Below are positions 7,456-10,956 of a stretch of 10,956 bases of DNA, one piece after another. This DNA comes from Gonium pectorale (lineage: Eukaryota > Chlorophyta > Chlorophyceae > Chlamydomonadales > Volvocaceae), in the NCBI GenBank assembly GCA_001584585.1, contig LSYV01000122.1, forward strand, positions 112,636 to 123,591, in the 5' to 3' direction. The notes under the pieces are model-generated. The model was not told where the DNA came from, ran no database searches, and saw only the letters and a program-made list of their open reading frames with translations. Positions within the stretch are counted from its first letter, which is position 1. The number at the start of each line of letters is the position of its first letter. A program made the translations under genes and the position numbers.

Positions 7456-8857
7456 GGCGCTCTGCGACGCCCGGCCCCAAGCGAACGCCCCAACGGCGAC
7501 ACGCCTTGAGGATCCGCGAGGCGACGCCTGGTTTGCAGTCGGGCGGCAGCCCCTCCGCCAGGGCCCGCAGCCGCGCCTTGAGCTCCTGGGGCGCGGAGTA
7601 GTTTCGGCAGGCAGACAGCGCCAGGAAGACCCAGGACAGCGTGTCGCGGTCCCACACGCCGCCCTCCCAGGGCCCCAGGCCCTCCAGCAGCCGATCCTGC
7701 CACAGCTGCGCCTCCAGCACCGTCGGCTGGTAGCCCAGCCTCGTGATGTCGTACAGCGTGTTTGCCAGTGCCGTGAGCGCGTGCTTGCGCCCCTTGTCCA
7801 GCGGCATGGCGAGCAGGGCGCCGTCGTGGAGGCGCTTGATCGCCGCTGGCGGCAGATGCAGCGCCAGCTGCTGTGCCGTGAAGACAAAGCCCTCGGCATC
7901 CAGAGCCAGGTCGTTCGGTTCGCCAAAGGTGATCGCCGCCAGCAGGGCCGCCGTCATCTGCTCCCGCTCGACCTCGCTCAGCACGATGCCGCGCCTTTTG
8001 GCTGTGAGTGTCAGGCATATGGCCGCCTGGTGCATGCATTTGTTGTCATGCCAGTCCCCCATGGCCTGGGCAGACAGGCTGATGAGGCTGCGAAGGGTCG
8101 CTTCGTCCCATGCATAGCCGGTGTGGCTGAGGCCATACCAAAGCTGCTCGGCGTCGCGCACATCCTTGAGACCCTCGGGCTGCGTTGCCAGCGCCAGCAC
8201 CCGCTCCTCCAGCTCCTTGGCCAGGTAGGGGCCCGTAGGTTCCTCGGAGGCGAGGTCGAACTTCATTTTGCCTGCGTTTGCGGAGCAGCACGTTTCGAAT
8301 TCGCAGGAGAGCAGGGTGGTAGTGTGGCCCGGCCACACACGAACCCCCAAGGACCCGAGGCTCGGGCGTAGCCGTGGGCGCGCTCCCTCTTTGTCTTCTT
8401 TCGTAAGCCCACCATGCGGTGGGAAGCAGGGATGGGCCCAGTAACTTGCGGGTACATGCCGGGCACCCACCCAAGGCCCAGAGCGTGTTTGCGAGAGGGC
8501 GCAGCTCCATGTCGGGAACGAACTTGAGGGTCTTCCCCAGCATGCTGCGCGCAAATGCCCGGGGGCTGCAGCGCCCTTCGCCAGCAGGTTCGCCGCGCGC
8601 GTCCAGGCCGTGGAAACCGTGATGCAATCAATGTAGTCTTGGTTCTTGCTTAGTGCATCACGGATATCCGCGATGGATGCGCTGCGCGCGACTTGCTTGT
8701 TGGCATCCCTTGCAAGCACGGTCACATGGCTGGCTCCAAAGACCGCCTCGTTCTCTGCCCACTGTTTCCTCTTTGCATGACACGCAAGGAGCGTTGGCCT
8801 AGAGCTAGGCGCAGTGGATCGCCAATGCGCCACATGATGGGCTCGTAGTTGCAGCAT
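7436..8857 (-). CDS. Gene B: OPR-like helical-repeat protein, probably organelle-targeted; two exons with a one-base frame break
   Basis: Exon 1 is 8857-8471, the intron 8470-8272, exon 2 8271-7436. Start: the first ATG is at 8857; the frame opens slightly earlier at a GTG after a TGA. The N-terminus is rich in Arg, Ser, Ala and His and poor in acidic residues, like a transit peptide. Reading is normal to LLAKG (residue 95). One base is then missing in the GGG at 8574-8576, and the frame offset by one gives LANTLWALG, the typical OPR signature. Allowing for that base, the exons join in phase as LWALG-KMKFD and the protein is 407 residues. Similar motifs are AEQLWYGLSHTGY (170-182) and ALANTLYDITRLGYQ (297-311). 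OPR proteins bind organelle RNA and control its stability, processing or translation; the target is unknown. No RAP domain is seen. The stop overlaps a possible donor (CAA|GTGAGG), so a further exon is possible. Confidence 0.7.
   Translation of the reverse strand: MLQLRAHHVAHWRSTAPSSRPTLLACHAKRKQWAENEAVFGASHVTVLARDANKQVARSASIADIRDALSKNQDYIDCITVSTAWTRAANLLAKGAAAPGHLRAACWGRPSSSFPTWSCALSQTRSGPWVGARHVPASYWAHPCFPPHGGLTKEDKEGARPRLRPSLGSLGVRVWPGHTTTLLSCEFETCCSANAGKMKFDLASEEPTGPYLAKELEERVLALATQPEGLKDVRDAEQLWYGLSHTGYAWDEATLRSLISLSAQAMGDWHDNKCMHQAAICLTLTAKRRGIVLSEVEREQMTAALLAAITFGEPNDLALDAEGFVFTAQQLALHLPPAAIKRLHDGALLAMPLDKGRKHALTALANTLYDITRLGYQPTVLEAQLWQDRLLEGLGPWEGGVWDRDTLSWVFLALSACRNYSAPQELKARLRALAEGLPPDCKPGVASRILKACRRWGVRLGPGVAERLQRRYK
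8272..8470 (-). other. Gene B intron (stop-free in the upstream frame)
   Basis: The donor is TTGG|GTGGGT and the acceptor AAACGCAG|GCAAA. The length is 199 bp, and it interrupts a Gly codon after its first base. Removing it restores LWALGKMKFD, a continuous OPR-like helix pair. In the frame used by the start of exon 1 the intron contains no stop, so the gene can be mistaken for a single exon of 473 residues whose middle part has poor codon usage and no motif. Confidence 0.65.
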
Positions 8858-8883
8858 CGCGGACACTCAATGAAAACGGATTT

Positions 8884-8903
8884 TGCAGTGACTATGCAGT
8901 GAC
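8884..8903. promoter_or_regulatory. Nine-base direct repeat TGCAGTGAC upstream of gene B
   Basis: TGCAGTGAC occurs at 8884-8892 and 8895-8903, 11 bases apart (about one helical turn), some 27-46 bases before the gene B start. It is probably in the 5' UTR or core promoter. The spacing would suit a paired protein-binding site, but no known factor is recognised. Confidence 0.3.
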
Positions 8904-8949
8904 TGCCTTTTAAGGAAGACGTATAGCCGCTGCACGGCCCTATTCACGA

Positions 8950-8962
8950 CACTACTGTAGTG
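8950..8962. promoter_or_regulatory. Palindrome CACTACTGTAGTG
   Basis: Six-base arms CACTAC and GTAGTG flank a single T in the shared upstream region of genes B and C. It could be an operator-like dimer site. A chance origin is also possible. Confidence 0.25.
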
Positions 8963-9131
8963 GAGCACGTACTCCTTGAGGTGTCGTCGGATGGGGCTGT
9001 CAAACGCCTCATAGCCGGCCTGAGCAGGCCTGAATCTATCTTGCTGCTGAGAGTCTAGACGACTCGACCTTCGGCAGCAGCCCTGCCTGCCCCTGCCTGG
9101 CGCCTGCTCGCAGGCATAGGTACGGCACTAT

Positions 9132-9205
9132 GGCTGGTTAGGGCGTATGCGCTGGTTGGCGGTTTGTTGCCAACTGTCGGTAACGGCTATGAGGCCATAT
9201 CATAG
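9132..9205. repeat. Promoter direct repeat, copy 1
   Basis: It begins GGCTGGTTAGGGCGTATGCG and ends CATAG, and aligns with the copy 197 bases downstream. Inside, GTTGGC pairs perfectly with GCCAAC across an eight-base loop (about 9154-9173). Confidence 0.85.
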
Positions 9206-9328
9206 CAACCACAAGCTCAAAACGCCGTTTCCTCACTGCTAGGACTTCATTCCCGGCCTGTACCCTTTAGTTCCTCAGATGCACACTAAGGCCAGAGAGT
9301 GTCGAGAGCATCGCTGGACGCACGGTAC

Positions 9329-9399
9329 GGCTGGTTAGGGCGTGTGCGCTAGTTGGCGGTTGGTTCGGCAACTGTCGGCAACGGCTAGGAGGGTCATAG
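9329..9399. repeat. Promoter direct repeat, copy 2
   Basis: It begins GGCTGGTTAGGGCGTGTGCG and ends CATAG. Differences from copy 1 are a handful of substitutions and small indels. The hairpin arms survive with one mismatch (GTTGGC and GGCAAC). Confidence 0.85.
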
Positions 9400-9537
9400 C
9401 TTTGTGAAGCGTTAATTGCTTAACCACATATCAAGCCGCCGCTCTTCTTTGCTCAACCCCTTTTGTCATCATTGTTATGCTGGTGACTGGACCAGTTTTG
9501 AGAGGAACGCCTTGAAGAAAGTATCACTTAGTAGGCG

Positions 9538-10802
9538 ATGGCGAAGGGCAAGGGCGCCAAGAAGGCTGGCGGCCCGAGAGCGCCCGCCGCCCAGGTCACG
9601 CCCCAGCAGCTTTACGCTCGTGCCCAAGTAGCCCTTCAACATCAAGATTACGATTCTGCTCGCACGGCTCTGCGCAAAGCGGTGAAGCTTGCGCCGAAGA
9701 ATGTGGAATATGTTGAGACGCTCGGGGCGCTGCTCGCGGAGGTTGGGCCAGAGGAGGAAGCGCTAGAGGTAAAGGCGGGGATTGGGAGTTTCGGCAGCAG
9801 CCCTCGCCGTTTTGCAAGCCCTTTCAATGACGCCCTCCGCGTGAATCCACCGCGGCTTGCCTGCCCAGGTGCTCAAGAAAGCCGTGACGCTGAGCCCCGA
9901 CGTGGGCTTTGAGAAGTACCTGTACCTGGGGCAACTGCTGCCGGAGCCATCGGACGCGCTCGCGGCCACGCGAAAAGGCGTGCAGGTGTTGCAGGTGGGG
10001 CCCAGAGGGGCTGGTTGTGGGGCGGTGCGGAGGTCGGGGGCACGCACCGGGGCGGCGTGCGGCCAGGCATGGCCTCCCGGGGGGGCGGGGGGCTGCGCCA
10101 AGCCGCTGCGGTCCTGAGAGGGCCAACGTCCCGCCCAACCCCTGCCCTGTCCCCCAGCCCCCGATTCTCAACCACCCCCATCCCGGACCTCGCATTGGCT
10201 GCCCACACGCGCGGCGGTCGAGCTTTGGGCCGTGGTCGCCACACCGCCCCTCCGAGCGAGGCCCAGCATGCGCCCCCGAGCGGCAAACCGAGCGGGCCCT
10301 TCTGACCCGGCCGACGCCGCCTCTCCCTCCCTCGAGGGACGAGGGAGTGCATGCGCCTGGACCCTCTCCGCCGAGAGGGCGCTGCGTTCAGACCTCCCGG
10401 CATTCGCCCTCCCTTAACCCCCCTCCCTTACCCGCCCTGCCCTTACCCCCCTGCCCTTTCCCCTCTGCCCTTACCCCCACGGGCACCTGCAGCTGCATGC
10501 CCAGTGCGACCTTGTCCTCAAGTGTGTGCCGCCACCCCCCCCCCCTTGGCCCCTCCCAACAGGCCCAGCACGAAGCGGCCCGCGCGGCGGGGTCCCCCGA
10601 GGCCACCGGCCTCAGCCGCGTGCTGGCGGGCGCCATGTGCTCCCTCAGCGAGGCGCTGCTAGGGGCGGCGCAGGTGGCGGACGCGGAGGCGCGGGAGGCG
10701 GCGGCGGCGGCGGGCGGCGCGGAGGGGGCCAGCGGCAGCGGTGCGGGCGCAGGTGCTGGCGTGGCGGCTATCGCGGAGGAGGTGGAGCACCTGCTGGCGC
10801 TG
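9538..10802 (+). CDS. Gene C: Acl4-like TPR protein, ribosomal protein uL4 assembly chaperone (3' end outside window)
   Basis: Exon 1 is 9538-9768 (77 codons), intron 9769-9868; exon 2 is 9869-9994 (42 codons), intron 9995-10562; exon 3 runs from 10563 to a likely donor at 10803 (80 codons, CTG|GTGGGT). All junctions are in phase 0 and give 199 residues. After a lysine-rich N-terminus come two TPR units, about 22-55 and 56-89 (second: EEEALEVLKKAVTLSPD, spanning the first junction). Then comes GFEKYLYLGQLL (90-101) and a third helix pair ending GVQVLQ. Exon 3 has LAGAMCSLSEALL. GFEKYLYLGQL and the LxxAxCSLxE segment are hallmarks I associate with yeast Acl4, which binds Rpl4 during its synthesis and delivers it to pre-ribosomes. 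Unusual is an Ala/Gly/Ser-rich insert of about 25 residues in exon 3. A later donor (GG|GTGAGG near 10819) is also possible. Confidence 0.75.
9769..9868 (+). other. Gene C intron 1
   Basis: A 100-bp GT-AG intron (GAG|GTAAAG ... CTGCCCAG|GTGCTC) falls inside the second TPR helix pair and joins ...EEALE to VLKKAV. Confidence 0.75.
9995..10562 (+). other. Gene C intron 2, with C-rich tracts
   Basis: A 568-bp GT-AG intron (TTGCAG|GTGGGG ... CCCTCCCAACAG|GCCCAG). Its 3' part has imperfect repeats of CTGCCCTTACCCCC at about 10407-10479 and a run of C near 10534-10545, forming a very long pyrimidine tract before the acceptor. Confidence 0.7.
10407..10479. repeat. C-rich repeat with CCCTTACCC units
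   Basis: Units such as CCCTTAACCC, CCCTTACCC and CTGCCCTTACCCCC recur four times with CCCTTTCCCC variants between them. It lies inside gene C intron 2. Confidence 0.75.
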
Positions 10803-10869
10803 GTGGGTGGTGGTCGGGGTGAGGGCGTGGGGTGGAGGGAGGCAGGCGGTAACAGGGTTGTGGGGGTGT

Positions 10870-10956
10870 GAGAGGGAGCGGGGGAGGGCGGGCGGGGGCG
10901 GGAGCGGGGGAAGGCGGGCGGGCGCGGGGGAAGGCGGGCGGGGGCGGGAGCGGGGG
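10870..10956 (+). repeat. G-rich tandem repeat at the window end
   Basis: Repeated blocks of GCGGGGG, AAGGCGGGCG and GGGGCGGGAGCG run to the window edge. The strand has many closely spaced runs of three or more G and could form G-quadruplexes. If gene C continues past 10802, this is within its third intron. Confidence 0.75.

Larger units (their letters stand above)
8858..9537. promoter_or_regulatory. Shared upstream region of divergent genes B and C
   Basis: The 680 bp between the two start codons hold no supportable gene, though short frames such as the one from 9416 exist. It contains the nine-base repeat at 8884, the palindrome at 8950, and two copies of a 70-75 bp direct repeat (9132 and 9329). 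An AT-rich tract with TTTTAAGG lies near 8908-8915 on the gene B side. It must include both transcription starts. Confidence 0.6.

Noticed and set aside
7068..8039. 323-codon minus-strand frame overlapping gene B
   Set aside because: It is a shifted shadow of the gene B exon plus the 3' duplication, with no OPR motif.
8864..8866. GTG as the gene B start
   Set aside because: Eukaryotic nuclear gene; the ATG at 8857-8855 is three codons later and in frame.
9416..9631. Frame starting upstream of gene C
   Set aside because: Off-frame from the TPR coding sequence and Arg/Ser-rich; a shadow of exon 1.
9909..10871. 320-codon plus-strand frame over gene C
   Set aside because: Its end shares the frame of exon 3, but the earlier part is off-frame from exon 2 and crosses intron 2.

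Overview
The window looks like nuclear DNA of a green alga (Chlorophyta, probably Chlorophyceae). The signs are high GC with many C/G and CA microsatellites, genes split by short GT-AG introns, strong G/C preference at third codon positions, a TGTAA poly(A) signal of the chlorophyte type, and a gene for an OPR-like (octotricopeptide-repeat) organelle protein, a family greatly expanded in green algae. I cannot name the species.

Layout. 1-348: possible 3' end of a plus-strand gene (weak), inside C-rich and CA-repeat DNA. 349-1646: no convincing gene, some short tandem repeats, and the upstream region of gene A. 1647-2360: gene A (+), two exons, a 105-residue single-pass membrane protein of unknown function, with TGTAA at 2524. 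About 2530-7435: a gene-poor stretch of nearly 5 kb made of degenerate tandem duplications, a dispersed repeat present in both orientations, and an array of the 7-bp unit CTGTAAC. 7436-8857: gene B (-), two exons, an OPR-like protein probably imported into chloroplast or mitochondrion. Its correct reading needs both removal of a 199-bp intron and a one-base frame correction near 8574-8576. 8858-9537: shared upstream region of the divergent genes B and C, with a 70-75 bp direct repeat carrying a conserved partial hairpin. 9538-end: gene C (+), at least three exons and cut by the window edge, a TPR protein resembling Acl4, the dedicated chaperone of ribosomal protein uL4 (Rpl4).

The genes do not form a pathway. 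B and C are head to head and may share regulatory DNA: one probably acts on organelle RNA, the other on cytosolic ribosome assembly. The points most worth checking are the masked frame break and intron in gene B, the paired repeats in the B/C promoter, the 7-bp array that repeats both a telomere-like unit and the poly(A) signal, and the dispersed repeat family in the intergenic desert. I saw no convincing new enzyme system, CRISPR array, intact transposon or RNA gene.
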